Made by a program: the position numbers and the translations under genes. Below, one piece after another: positions 33,895 through 40,984 of a DNA stretch of 64,000 bases (position 1 is its first letter; every line of letters begins with the position of its first letter). Source of the stretch: JACVRW01 sp963825345 (lineage in GTDB: Bacteria > Actinomycetota > Thermoleophilia > Solirubrobacterales > Thermoleophilaceae); contig CAWGSQ010000006.1 of NCBI GenBank assembly GCA_963825345.1, positions 62,001-126,000 on the forward strand, given 5' to 3'. The notes under the pieces were generated by a model, which saw only the letters and a program-made list of their open reading frames with translations, ran no database searches and was not told the DNA's origin.

Positions 33895-34386
33895 TCAGAG
33901 GCTACGGCGGAAGCGGACCTCGAGCAGATGCGCCCAGGCGTCCTCGGTCTTCTCCGCGCCATCGCGCGTGAAGCCGGCGCGCTCGTAGAAGGCGTTCGCG
34001 CGCTCGTTGGCCGCGAACGACCAGACCGTGGCCTTCGTGCAGCCGCGCTCGCGGAGCGAGTCGAGCACTGCGGCCATGAGCGCGCGGCCCACGCCCCGGC
34101 GCCAGCGGCCGGCGGCGACGAAGAAGCTGCGGATCTCGCCCACCGACGCGTCGGCGTCCTCGTCGCGGCTCTCGCCGGACGTGCTGAAGCCGAGCTGCTC
34201 GCCGTCCTCCTCGGCGAGCAGCATCGAGACAGCCGGGTCCTCGATCAGCGCGTACCAGCGCTCCGCGTCGGGCTCGGGGAACTCGTGGCCGGCCGGGAGC
34301 AGTTCCGTGAAGGCCGCGCGCGCGGACTCGTCCCAGATGCGCGCCCAGACCGGCTGGTCGCGCCGCTCTGCCGTGCGGATGATCAG
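33895..34386 (-). CDS. GNAT-family N-acetyltransferase, probable CTG start
   Basis: 163 residues from CTG. The C-terminal acetyl-CoA site reads GEIRSFFVAAGRWRRGVGRALMAAVLDSLRERG and FYERAGF. The first conventional start (ATG 34224) would begin in the middle of the fold. The frame extends upstream with GNAT-like sequence (IIRTAERRDQPVWARIWDESARAAFTELLPAG in two parts around the first helix) to CTG at 34386, which overlaps the cysO TGA as CTGA. No ATG, GTG or TTG occurs between. Substrate unknown. Confidence 0.85.
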   Translation of the reverse strand: MIIRTAERRDQPVWARIWDESARAAFTELLPAGHEFPEPDAERWYALIEDPAVSMLLAEEDGEQLGFSTSGESRDEDADASVGEIRSFFVAAGRWRRGVGRALMAAVLDSLRERGCTKATVWSFAANERANAFYERAGFTRDGAEKTEDAWAHLLEVRFRRSL

Positions 34387-34661
34387 CGGCTGCCGCCGGC
34401 CATGGCCGGCAGGATCACGATCGTGTCGCTGTCCGAGACGCTCGTGTCGAGGCCCTGAAGCACCCGCACGTCCTCGTCGTTCAGGTAGACGTTCACGTAC
34501 CGGTTCAGCTCACCGTCCTCGGAGAAGAGCTGCGACTCGGTGGCCGGGTGCTGGGACGCGAGCGCGCGGAGCACCTCGCGGACGCTCTCACCGGAGGCCT
34601 CGACTTCCTTCTCGCCGCCGACGCTGCCCCGGAGGACCGGGGGGATCTTGATCGTGCTCAT
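34383..34661 (-). CDS. cysO: CysO-like ubiquitin-fold sulfur carrier with Gly-Gly-Ser-Arg end
   Basis: 92-residue ThiS/MoaD-fold protein. IPPVLRGSVGGEKEVEASG and LNRYVNVYLNDEDVRVLQGLDTSVSDSDTIVILPAMAGG match mycobacterial CysO closely by eye. Normally the Gly-Gly is the very C-terminus and is adenylated. Here two more residues, Ser91-Arg92, follow before TGA, so a protease would have to expose Gly90. The Mec-like JAMM enzyme is the obvious candidate. It follows the activating enzyme by 13 bases on the same strand. Confidence 0.92.
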   Translation of the reverse strand: MSTIKIPPVLRGSVGGEKEVEASGESVREVLRALASQHPATESQLFSEDGELNRYVNVYLNDEDVRVLQGLDTSVSDSDTIVILPAMAGGSR

Positions 34662-34674
34662 CGCGCGCAGCAGC

Positions 34675-35865
34675 CTAGCCAGCGCCCGCGCAGAACGCCT
34701 CGTAGTCCGGGAACACGCCCATCTCCTCGTCGGAGATCGCATCCGGCTCGCGCGAGCAGATCGGGCAGTCCGGATCGCGGCGGACCTTCAGCTCGGTGAA
34801 CGTCGTCCCGAGCGCGTCGTAGAGCAGCAGGCGGCCGGCCATCGTGTCGCCCGCGCCCGTGACCAGCTTGATCACCTCGACCGACTGGAGCAGCCCCATC
34901 ACGCCGGGCAGCACGCCGAGCACACCCGCGGCGCCGCACGACGGCGCCAGCTCGGCCGGCGGCGGCGTCGGGTAGAGGCAGCGATAGCACGGGCCCTCGT
35001 ACGGGTGGAACACCGAGAGCTGGCCCTCGAAGCCGAGGATCGAGGCGGACACCACCGGGGTCTCCGTGCGCACGCTCGCGTCATTCAGGAGATAGCGGGT
35101 GGGGAAGTTGTCGAGGCCGTCGACGATCACGTCGTAGCCGTCGATGATCTCCATGATGTTGTCGGCGCCGAGCCGGACGGGGTACTTCACGACGTTCACG
35201 TCCGGGTTGATCTCGTGGATCGCGATCTCGGCGGAGTCGACCTTCGGCACGCCGATGCGGTCGTTCGAGTGCGCCACCTGGCGCTGGAGATTCGAGAGGT
35301 CGACCACGTCGTTGTCGACGATGCCGAGCGTGCCGACGCCCGCGGCGGCGAGGTAGAGCGCGGCCGGCGAGCCGAGGCCACCGGCGCCGAGCAGGAGGAC
35401 CTTCGCGTCGAGCAGCTTCATCTGCCCCTCGAGCCCGACCTCCGGGACCAGCAGGTGGCGCGAGTAGCGCTCGCGCTGCTCGGGGGTGAGCGCGCGCGGG
35501 ACCTCCACGTCGTAGCCGCGGTCCTTCCAGAGCGTGATGCCGCCGCGCATCGAGGCGACGTCCTCGTAGCCGAGCTGCTCCTGAAGCGTGTGAGCGGCGA
35601 GTGCCGAGCGGCTTCCGGAGGCGCAGTAGAGGACCACGCGCTTGGAGCGGTCTGAGACGGCGCCCTCGATGCGCGACTCGAGGTGCCCGCGCGGCACGTG
35701 CACGGCGCCCGGGAGGTGGGCCTCCTCGAACTCGTGCTGCTCGCGAACGTCGACTATCACGGCGCCGTTGCCGTTGCCGTTCTGGGACAGGGCGTGGACG
35801 TCCTTCGGATCGACTTCCTCGATCTGCTCCTTGATCTTGCGGATCAGCTCTGCGCCGGACGCCAT
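34675..35865 (-). CDS. moeB: Rhodanese-ThiF/MoeB fusion (sulfur-carrier activating enzyme)
   Basis: 396 residues. The N-terminal rhodanese domain (about 20-120) has the persulfide Cys81 in LYCASGSRSA. The C-terminal E1-like domain starts at RERYSRHLLVPEVG with GAGGLGSP (160-167) for ATP, Cys310 in APSCGAAGVLG, and a zinc site C293/C296 with C367/C370. MoeZ/MoeBR proteins carry the rhodanese at the C-terminus; here the order is reversed. It should adenylate CysO and transfer sulfur. GAGG precedes ATG 35865, and a cysM-like element lies 33 bases upstream. Confidence 0.92.
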   Translation of the reverse strand: MASGAELIRKIKEQIEEVDPKDVHALSQNGNGNGAVIVDVREQHEFEEAHLPGAVHVPRGHLESRIEGAVSDRSKRVVLYCASGSRSALAAHTLQEQLGYEDVASMRGGITLWKDRGYDVEVPRALTPEQRERYSRHLLVPEVGLEGQMKLLDAKVLLLGAGGLGSPAALYLAAAGVGTLGIVDNDVVDLSNLQRQVAHSNDRIGVPKVDSAEIAIHEINPDVNVVKYPVRLGADNIMEIIDGYDVIVDGLDNFPTRYLLNDASVRTETPVVSASILGFEGQLSVFHPYEGPCYRCLYPTPPPAELAPSCGAAGVLGVLPGVMGLLQSVEVIKLVTGAGDTMAGRLLLYDALGTTFTELKVRRDPDCPICSREPDAISDEEMGVFPDYEAFCAGAG

Positions 35866-35897
35866 GCGAAATACCTCGAAAGCCAGTCGGGTTTCAA

Positions 35898-35914
35898 TAC
35901 TTCAGAAAGTGTAG
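35898..35914 (-). promoter_or_regulatory. moeB promoter element matching the cysM element
   Basis: Minus strand reads CTACACTTTCTGAAGTATTG (35914-35895), the same as at cysM except one base. TACACT can serve as -10, placing the start point near 35900 and giving a ~35-base leader with GAGG before the ATG. The palindrome is imperfect here (TACTT/AAGTGTA). Shared sequence over two genes of one pathway suggests shared regulation. Confidence 0.72.
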
Positions 35915-36096
35915 CGCCCCACAACGGCAACCGGGGCGCCCTTTCGGACGCCCCGGCAGAAGACCCAGACCTAGATATATGCGGAAGCCCCTGGCAGAAA
36001 GTCCTGCCGTAAGCCTCACCAAGAGTTTCGTCTTTCGGGCACCCTGCCGATATGGGGTGGAGACCCCATTTGTCCCGGCGGGGTCTGTTCCGATCC
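35915..36096. other. Structured intergenic region between moeB and the sensor kinase
   Basis: No gene. It holds CCGGGGCG/CGCCCCGG (35931-35956) around a 10-base loop, a GGCAG/CTGCC stem (35992-36008) and an ATGGGGT/ACCCCAT inverted repeat (36052-36069). A relatively AT-rich stretch (tagatatatg, ~35973) could be a -10 for the kinase operon, giving a leader of over 100 bases. I cannot match it to a known riboswitch. Confidence 0.4.
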
Positions 36097-36111
36097 ATGA
36101 AGAGACCCTCT

Positions 36112-37122
36112 ATGACGCGACGCGACGATTCCCTGATCGGCCAGATAGTGGCCGCCAATGTCGTACTCGTCGCAATAACCCTCTTTGCCGCCAGCCTCGC
36201 AGCCGGCCTCGACCTGAACATCGATGATCAGCGCTGGTCGTTCCTCATCCTCGCGCTGGCGATCGTGCTCACCCTGTGCGTGAACCTGTGGATGCTTCAG
36301 CGCCGCTTCGCGCCGCTCGAGCGCCTGATCAAGCGCATCGAGAGCATCGACCCCGCCGAGCCCGCCACCCACCAGCTCACCGACTCCGACCCCGTCGAGG
36401 AGATCGACAGGCTCTCGACGTCGTTCAACCGCCTGCTCGAGCGCATCGAGGAGGAGCGCCGCCGCTCGGGCACGCTCGCCATGCGCGCGCAGGAGGAGGA
36501 GCGTCGCCGGCTGGCGCGCGACCTCCACGACGAGGTCAACCAGGCGCTCACCGCCATCCTGCTTCGCCTCGAGGCGCTGTCTCAGGACAGCCCGCCCGAA
36601 CGTCTGGAGGACGTGGCCGAGCTCAAGCGCCTGGTGAACCAGGCGATGGAGGAGCTCCTCAACCTCGCCCGCCAGCTGCGGCCTACCGCGCTCGACGACC
36701 ACGGCCTGATGCCGGCGATCGAGACGCAGCTCAAGCGCTTCTCGGCACGCACCGGGATCGAGGTCCACGTCTCCAATGAGGGCGAGCCGGAGACGCTCCC
36801 CGAGGACGTTCAGACCGTGGTCTACCGAATCCTTCAGGAGGCGCTCGCAAACATCGGCCGGCACGCCGGCGCGACCGCGGTGTCCGTGGAGATGGAGGTC
36901 GACGAGGATCGGCTCGAGCTCCGCATCCGCGACGACGGCGAGGGCTTCGACCCCTCCGCGGTGGTCCGCGGCTCGAGCAACGGCGGCGGCGCGGGGCTCG
37001 GCCTCAGCGGCATGGTCGAGCGCGCGCGCCTAGCGGGCGGCGAGCTCGACATTCGCTCGGCTCCCGGGGGCGGCACGACCATCACGCTCAGGATCGGGCG
37101 CGTCGTGAGGATGGCCTCGTGA
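36112..37122 (+). CDS. NarL-type two-component sensor histidine kinase
   Basis: About 336 residues. Two N-terminal membrane helices (IVAANVVLVAITLFAASLAAG and WSFLILALAIVLTLCVNLWML) enclose only a short loop, so there is no large periplasmic sensor. A HAMP-like linker follows (EEIDRLSTSFNRLLERIEEERRR). HisKA_3 holds the phosphorylated His in RRLARDLHDEVNQALTAI. The ATPase has GEGFDPS and GLGLSGMVERARLAGG. ATG 36112 and ATG 36097 are both possible starts. Coupled to the response regulator by a GTGA overlap. Confidence 0.9.
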   Translation: MTRRDDSLIGQIVAANVVLVAITLFAASLAAGLDLNIDDQRWSFLILALAIVLTLCVNLWMLQRRFAPLERLIKRIESIDPAEPATHQLTDSDPVEEIDRLSTSFNRLLERIEEERRRSGTLAMRAQEEERRRLARDLHDEVNQALTAILLRLEALSQDSPPERLEDVAELKRLVNQAMEELLNLARQLRPTALDDHGLMPAIETQLKRFSARTGIEVHVSNEGEPETLPEDVQTVVYRILQEALANIGRHAGATAVSVEMEVDEDRLELRIRDDGEGFDPSAVVRGSSNGGGAGLGLSGMVERARLAGGELDIRSAPGGGTTITLRIGRVVRMAS

Positions 37123-37751
37123 TCCGAGTCCTTATCGCCGACGACCACGGCATCGTTCGCTCCGGCCTGCGCATGCTGATCGACCGGCAGTCGGACATGG
37201 AGGTCGTGGCGGAGGTGGAGGACGGCGTGGCAGCCCTCGAGGGCGCTCAGCGCCACCACCCCACGGTTGCCGTGCTCGACGTCTCGATGCCGCGCATGAC
37301 AGGGCTACAGGCCGCACGCGAGATCCGCGCGCACGCGCCCGACACGCGCGTTGTGATGCTCTCGATGCACGATGATGAGCGCTACTTCCTCGAGGGTCTC
37401 GAGGCCGGCGCCGCGGGCTACGTGCTGAAGCGCGCCGCGGACACCGACCTGATCGACGCCGTTCGCACGGTTGCGGACGGCCGCACCTTCCTCTCCGACG
37501 ACGCCCAGCGCGCGCTGATGGACGAGTGGCTCGGGGGCGCCACGGAGGTCGACGAGCCGCTCACGCCGCGCGAGCTCGAGATCGTGAAGCTGATCGCCGA
37601 GGCCTACACGAACAAGCAGATCGCGGAGACGCTGAAGCTCTCCGAGAAGACCGTCGAGTCGCACCGCACGAACGTCTTCGGCAAGCTCGGCATGCGCGAC
37701 CGCGTGGAGATCGTGCGCTACGCGATTCGGCGCGGGCTCGTCGAGCCGTAG
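37119..37751 (+). CDS. NarL/FixJ-family response regulator
   Basis: 210 residues. Receiver domain with the acidic pair in IADDHG and phosphoacceptor Asp in VAVLDVSMPRM (about residue 54), and Lys in YVLKRAA. The C-terminal LuxR-type helix-turn-helix reads LTPRELEIVKLIAEAYTNKQIAETLKLSEKTVESHRTNVFGKLG. GTG overlaps the kinase stop. The 3' end overlaps convergent ctaG by 34 bases. The regulated genes are not evident. Confidence 0.93.
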   Translation: MIRVLIADDHGIVRSGLRMLIDRQSDMEVVAEVEDGVAALEGAQRHHPTVAVLDVSMPRMTGLQAAREIRAHAPDTRVVMLSMHDDERYFLEGLEAGAAGYVLKRAADTDLIDAVRTVADGRTFLSDDAQRALMDEWLGGATEVDEPLTPRELEIVKLIAEAYTNKQIAETLKLSEKTVESHRTNVFGKLGMRDRVEIVRYAIRRGLVEP

Positions 37752-38539
37752 GCCTCCGCGTCCGCCCGGTCCTGATCCTGGCCCGAGCGGTAGAAGAAGA
37801 AGGCGACAGCGAAGAGCATGATCACGACGTCGAGGCTCAGCATCAGCCCGCCGGCGATCTGCTGGTCGGAGAGCGGCTTCAGCCCGTGCTCGGAGGTCCG
37901 CCCCACGTACCAGTCGTAGGCGGGCGAGCGCATGGCGATGAATGCCATGCCGAGGAACATCCCCACAAGCCGCGCGCCGAGGATGTGCCCCGCCTTCCAG
38001 AGCTCACCGCGCAGGCGCTGGCGCGTCGGTTCGAGCGCGGGGATCCAGACCAGGATCGCGATGAAGAAGAAGGACTGGTGCTGGATTGCGTGGACCAGCG
38101 GGTACTCGAGCGCAGCTTCGAACGCGGGCGCGAAGTGCCAGCCGTAGAGGACGACGGCATAGGTGGCGATCGCGCCAAGCGGAGTGGTGAGCTTGCGCAT
38201 CACCCTGCGGAGCGTCTTGCGGCGTGCAAGCGCCACGAGCGCCGGCCGCGGGAGGAAGAAGAAGATCACCGGCGCCCGCAGCCCGACGAGGATCAGCGGA
38301 CCGCCAAGCTCGGCGAGCAGCAGGTGCTGCGCCATGTGGGCCGAGAGCAGGTCCTCGGCGAGATCGTCGACGGGCGAGATCAGCGCCACGGCCCAGAGGG
38401 CGACTCCTCCGTAGAAGGCGGCCTGCTGGAAGCGGCTCACCTCGAGCCCGCGTCCGCGCGCCACGCCCACGGCGCGGACGTAGAGGGCCACGCCCACGCC
38501 GAGGAAGGCGAGCACTCCTGGGTCGAGGGTGATCGACAC
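37718..38539 (-). CDS. ctaG: Cytochrome c oxidase assembly protein CtaG (caa3 type)
   Basis: 273 residues, about seven membrane helices. SAHMAQHLLLAELGGPLILVGL and HAIQHQSFFFIAILVWIPAL carry the conserved histidines of the CtaG_caa3 family, needed for oxidase copper-centre assembly. GTG at 38539 has CACAAT 7 bases upstream, a weak leaderless-type signal; the frame continues upstream without a better start. A SCO1-type copper chaperone lies 500 bases away, divergently. Confidence 0.9.
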   Translation of the reverse strand: MSITLDPGVLAFLGVGVALYVRAVGVARGRGLEVSRFQQAAFYGGVALWAVALISPVDDLAEDLLSAHMAQHLLLAELGGPLILVGLRAPVIFFFLPRPALVALARRKTLRRVMRKLTTPLGAIATYAVVLYGWHFAPAFEAALEYPLVHAIQHQSFFFIAILVWIPALEPTRQRLRGELWKAGHILGARLVGMFLGMAFIAMRSPAYDWYVGRTSEHGLKPLSDQQIAGGLMLSLDVVIMLFAVAFFFYRSGQDQDRADAEAYGSTSPRRIA

Positions 38540-38575
38540 GCCGTCGATTGTGACGCTCAGGGATGCTTTCGCCCC

Positions 38576-39061
38576 ATGGGCGTCCAGATCCGCGCCGCGC
38601 ACGGGTCGCGCGATGTGAACACCGTCGTGCGCCTGCACCGCGACGTCTACGAAAGCGAATACGGGCTCGATCGGACCTTCACGGCCGACGTGGCCACCCG
38701 GTTGGCGGAACTGCGTCGGGGCGGCTGGCCGGGCGAGCGAGAGGGCCTCTGGATCGCCGAGGCCGACGGCCGCGCCGTCGGCTCGATCACCCTCAACGAC
38801 CAGGGCGGCGGCCTCGGCCGGCTCGGCCACCTCGTCCTGACGCCCGAGACACGCGGGTCGGGAACCGGCCGCCGGCTGGTCGAGCTGGTGCTGGAGGCGG
38901 CGCGTGCGGCGGGATACGAGCGCCTGGAGCTGGCCACGTTCAGCGACCTGAGGGCAGCCGGCAGCCTCTACCGCAGCGTCGGCTTCGTGAACGTCAGCAC
39001 GGAGGACAGCATGCGCTGGGGGCGCGAGATGCAGTGGCAGCGCTACGAGCTCGAGCTCTGA
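38576..39061 (+). CDS. GNAT-family N-acetyltransferase
   Basis: 161 residues. Acetyl-CoA site LGHLVLTPETRGSGTGRRLVELVLEAARAAGYERLEL, then LYRSVGF. It also resembles the MarR-associated GNAT group (VVRLHRDVYESEYG). Divergent from ctaG with 36 bases between starts. Substrate unknown. Confidence 0.88.
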   Translation: MGVQIRAAHGSRDVNTVVRLHRDVYESEYGLDRTFTADVATRLAELRRGGWPGEREGLWIAEADGRAVGSITLNDQGGGLGRLGHLVLTPETRGSGTGRRLVELVLEAARAAGYERLELATFSDLRAAGSLYRSVGFVNVSTEDSMRWGREMQWQRYELEL

Positions 39062-39090
39062 GCGCCACCGCGGTGTCTAGCCTGCGCTCG

Positions 39091-39699
39091 GTGAACCCGC
39101 GGATCGTCGTGGCGCTGTTTCTGGTGGGCGTCTTCGCTCTCGGTGCAGTCGTGCTCGCGGCCGGCGGCGACGAGAGCGACGAGGGGCCGCCGAACACGTT
39201 CGAGGGCTCACTCATGCCGAAGGGCGTGCCCGCGCCGGACTTCCGGCTGCGAAACCAGGACGGGGAGATCGTGTCGATGAGCTCGCTGCGCGGCCGGCCG
39301 GTGGTGGTCACCTTCCTCTACACGACCTGCCAGGACAGCTGCCCGATCCAGGCCCAGACCGTGCGCGGAGCCCTCGACGAGCTCGGCCACGACGTGCCCG
39401 CCCTCGCGATCGCGGTCGACCCGCCGCGCGACACGCCCGAGCGCGCGCAGGCATTCCTCGCGAAGCAGCGGGCCACGGGGCGCATCGACTTCGTACTGGG
39501 CTCGCGCTCGGAGCTGCGCCCACTCTGGAAGGGCTACGCGATCCGGCCGCAGGCCGTGGACGAGGAGCACATGGCGCGGATCACGCTCGTCGACTCGCGC
39601 GGCTTCCAGCGCATCGGCTATCCCGGCGCCGAGGCCACGCCCGAGCGACTGGCGCACGACCTGCGCCTGCTCGAGCGCGAAGCTTCTCCTACCAGCTAG
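39091..39699 (+). CDS. SCO1/SenC-family copper chaperone
   Basis: 202 residues. One N-terminal membrane helix (IVVALFLVGVFALGAVVLAAGG), then a thioredoxin-like domain with the copper/redox motif TTCQDSCPIQ and the conserved His in DEEHMARITLVD. Delivers copper to cytochrome oxidase CuA, consistent with ctaG nearby. TAGCCT lies 7 bases before GTG 39091, which decides this start over GTG 39073. The stop codon lies inside the Rrf2 operator. Confidence 0.92.
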   Translation: MNPRIVVALFLVGVFALGAVVLAAGGDESDEGPPNTFEGSLMPKGVPAPDFRLRNQDGEIVSMSSLRGRPVVVTFLYTTCQDSCPIQAQTVRGALDELGHDVPALAIAVDPPRDTPERAQAFLAKQRATGRIDFVLGSRSELRPLWKGYAIRPQAVDEEHMARITLVDSRGFQRIGYPGAEATPERLAHDLRLLEREASPTS

Positions 39700-39705
39700 G
39701 TAGGA
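39687..39705. promoter_or_regulatory. Operator-like palindrome upstream of the Rrf2-suf operon
   Basis: TCCTACCAGCTAGGTAGGA has perfect 7-base half-sites and a 5-base spacer. It ends 8 bases before the Rrf2 GTG and overlaps the last codons of the SCO1 gene. Autoregulation by the Rrf2 protein is the natural reading; an unrelated factor is possible. Confidence 0.75.
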
Positions 39706-39713
39706 TTTGCCGG

Positions 39714-40235
39714 GTGATGTTCTCGACCAAAGCCGAGTACGGCGTTCGCGTGATGGCGCACCTTGCCAAACACGACGGCGAGCGTCCGATCTCGCTGGCC
39801 ACGATCGCCGACGCCGAGGGCCTCCCGCTCGCCTACCTGGAGCACCTGGTGCAGCGACTGCGGAAGGCGGGGCTCGTCGAGTCGCGCCGCGGCGCTCACG
39901 GCGGCTACACGCTGGCGCGCGAGGCCCAGGAGATCACGATGGCCGAGGTCGTGCGCGCACTCGAGGGCGAGATCGCGCCGATCGAGTGCATCAGCGCCGA
40001 TGCGGACGGCGGGCTCATCTGCGTCCGCGAGGGCGAGATGGGTCACGACCCCTGCCCGACCAAGCTGCTGTGGACCCGCGTACAGGGGTCCATCGTCCGA
40101 ACTCTGAATGACATGACGCTGGCCGACCTCGCAAGGCCGGCCCGCACCCGACCCCCGGCAAGAGAGGCCGGAGGCCGAACTTCGAAATCAAATCGCGGGG
40201 CTGGAAGCCCCGCGGAGGTGACCCAGACCGTATGA
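39714..40235 (+). CDS. Rrf2-family regulator of the suf operon
   Basis: 173 residues. The winged helix (FSTKAEYGVRVMAHLAKHDG ... GGYTLAREAQEITMAEVVRALEG) is typical. Cys92, Cys103 and Cys114 could hold an Fe-S cluster, but they are spaced 10 residues apart rather than the ~5 of IscR/NsrR. The tail after residue ~138 is low-complexity and basic and overlaps a strong hairpin. First gene of Rrf2-sufC-sufD-sufS-sufU, coupled to sufC by ATGA. GTG 39714 or ATG 39717 can start it. Likely senses Fe-S status. Confidence 0.9.
   Translation: MMFSTKAEYGVRVMAHLAKHDGERPISLATIADAEGLPLAYLEHLVQRLRKAGLVESRRGAHGGYTLAREAQEITMAEVVRALEGEIAPIECISADADGGLICVREGEMGHDPCPTKLLWTRVQGSIVRTLNDMTLADLARPARTRPPAREAGGRTSKSNRGAGSPAEVTQTV
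40194..40214 (+). other. Intercistronic hairpin just before sufC
   Basis: CGCGGGGCT pairs with AGCCCCGCG around a GGA loop, a 9-base G+C stem. It ends about 17 bases before the sufC ATG and directly precedes its GGAGG. It lies in the last codons of the Rrf2 gene. It could slow ribosomes, stabilise the sufC mRNA end or tune the regulator-to-suf ratio. Confidence 0.6.
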
Positions 40236-40984
40236 CCCTTGAAGTCCAGAACCTGCACGTGCGCACGGAGGATCGGGAGATCCTCCACGGCGTCGACCTC
40301 ATCGTGAAGAAGGGCGAGACCCACGCGCTGATGGGCCCGAACGGATCGGGCAAGTCGACGCTCGCCAACACCCTGATGGGCAACCCCAACTACGAGGTCA
40401 CCGAGGGGCGCATCCTGCTGAACGGTGAGGACCTCACCGAGGCGGATCCGGACGAGCGCGCCCGCGCCGGTCTCTTCATGGCCTTCCAGTACCCGGCCAC
40501 GATCCCGGGCGTGTCGGTCGCGAACTTCCTCCGCATGGCGATGAACGCCGGCCGCGAGGAGCCGATCAAGGTCAAGGAGTTCGGTGCACTGCTCGGCAAG
40601 AACATGGAGCTCCTCAAGATCGACCGCGCCTTCACGAGCCGCTACCTGAACGAGGGCTTCTCGGGCGGCGAGAAGAAGCGCGCCGAGATCCTCCAGCTCG
40701 CCATGCTCCAGCCGGACTTCGCCGTGCTGGACGAGACCGACTCGGGGCTCGACATCGACGCCCTGCGGATCGTCTCCGAGGGCGTGAACGCCATGCGCGG
40801 CGACGAGCGCGGCTTCCTCATCATCACGCACTACACGCGCATCCTGAACTACGTAAAGCCGGACTTCGTGCATATCCTGATCGACGGCCGGATCGTCCGC
40901 GAGGGCGGGTCTGAGCTGGCGGACGAGCTCGAGGAGAAGGGCTACGAGTTCGTGCGCGAGGAGGTGGCCGCCCGTGGCGCCTAA
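40232..40984 (+). CDS. sufC: Fe-S assembly ATPase SufC
   Basis: 250-residue ABC ATPase. Walker A GPNGSGKSTLANTLMG, signature FSGGEKKRAEILQLAML, Walker B DFAVLDETDSGLDID, and the SufC-specific Q-loop context FQYPATIPGVSVANFLRMA. Powers the SufBCD scaffold. ATG overlaps the Rrf2 stop; the end overlaps sufD by 11 bases. Confidence 0.97.
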   Translation: MTLEVQNLHVRTEDREILHGVDLIVKKGETHALMGPNGSGKSTLANTLMGNPNYEVTEGRILLNGEDLTEADPDERARAGLFMAFQYPATIPGVSVANFLRMAMNAGREEPIKVKEFGALLGKNMELLKIDRAFTSRYLNEGFSGGEKKRAEILQLAMLQPDFAVLDETDSGLDIDALRIVSEGVNAMRGDERGFLIITHYTRILNYVKPDFVHILIDGRIVREGGSELADELEEKGYEFVREEVAARGA

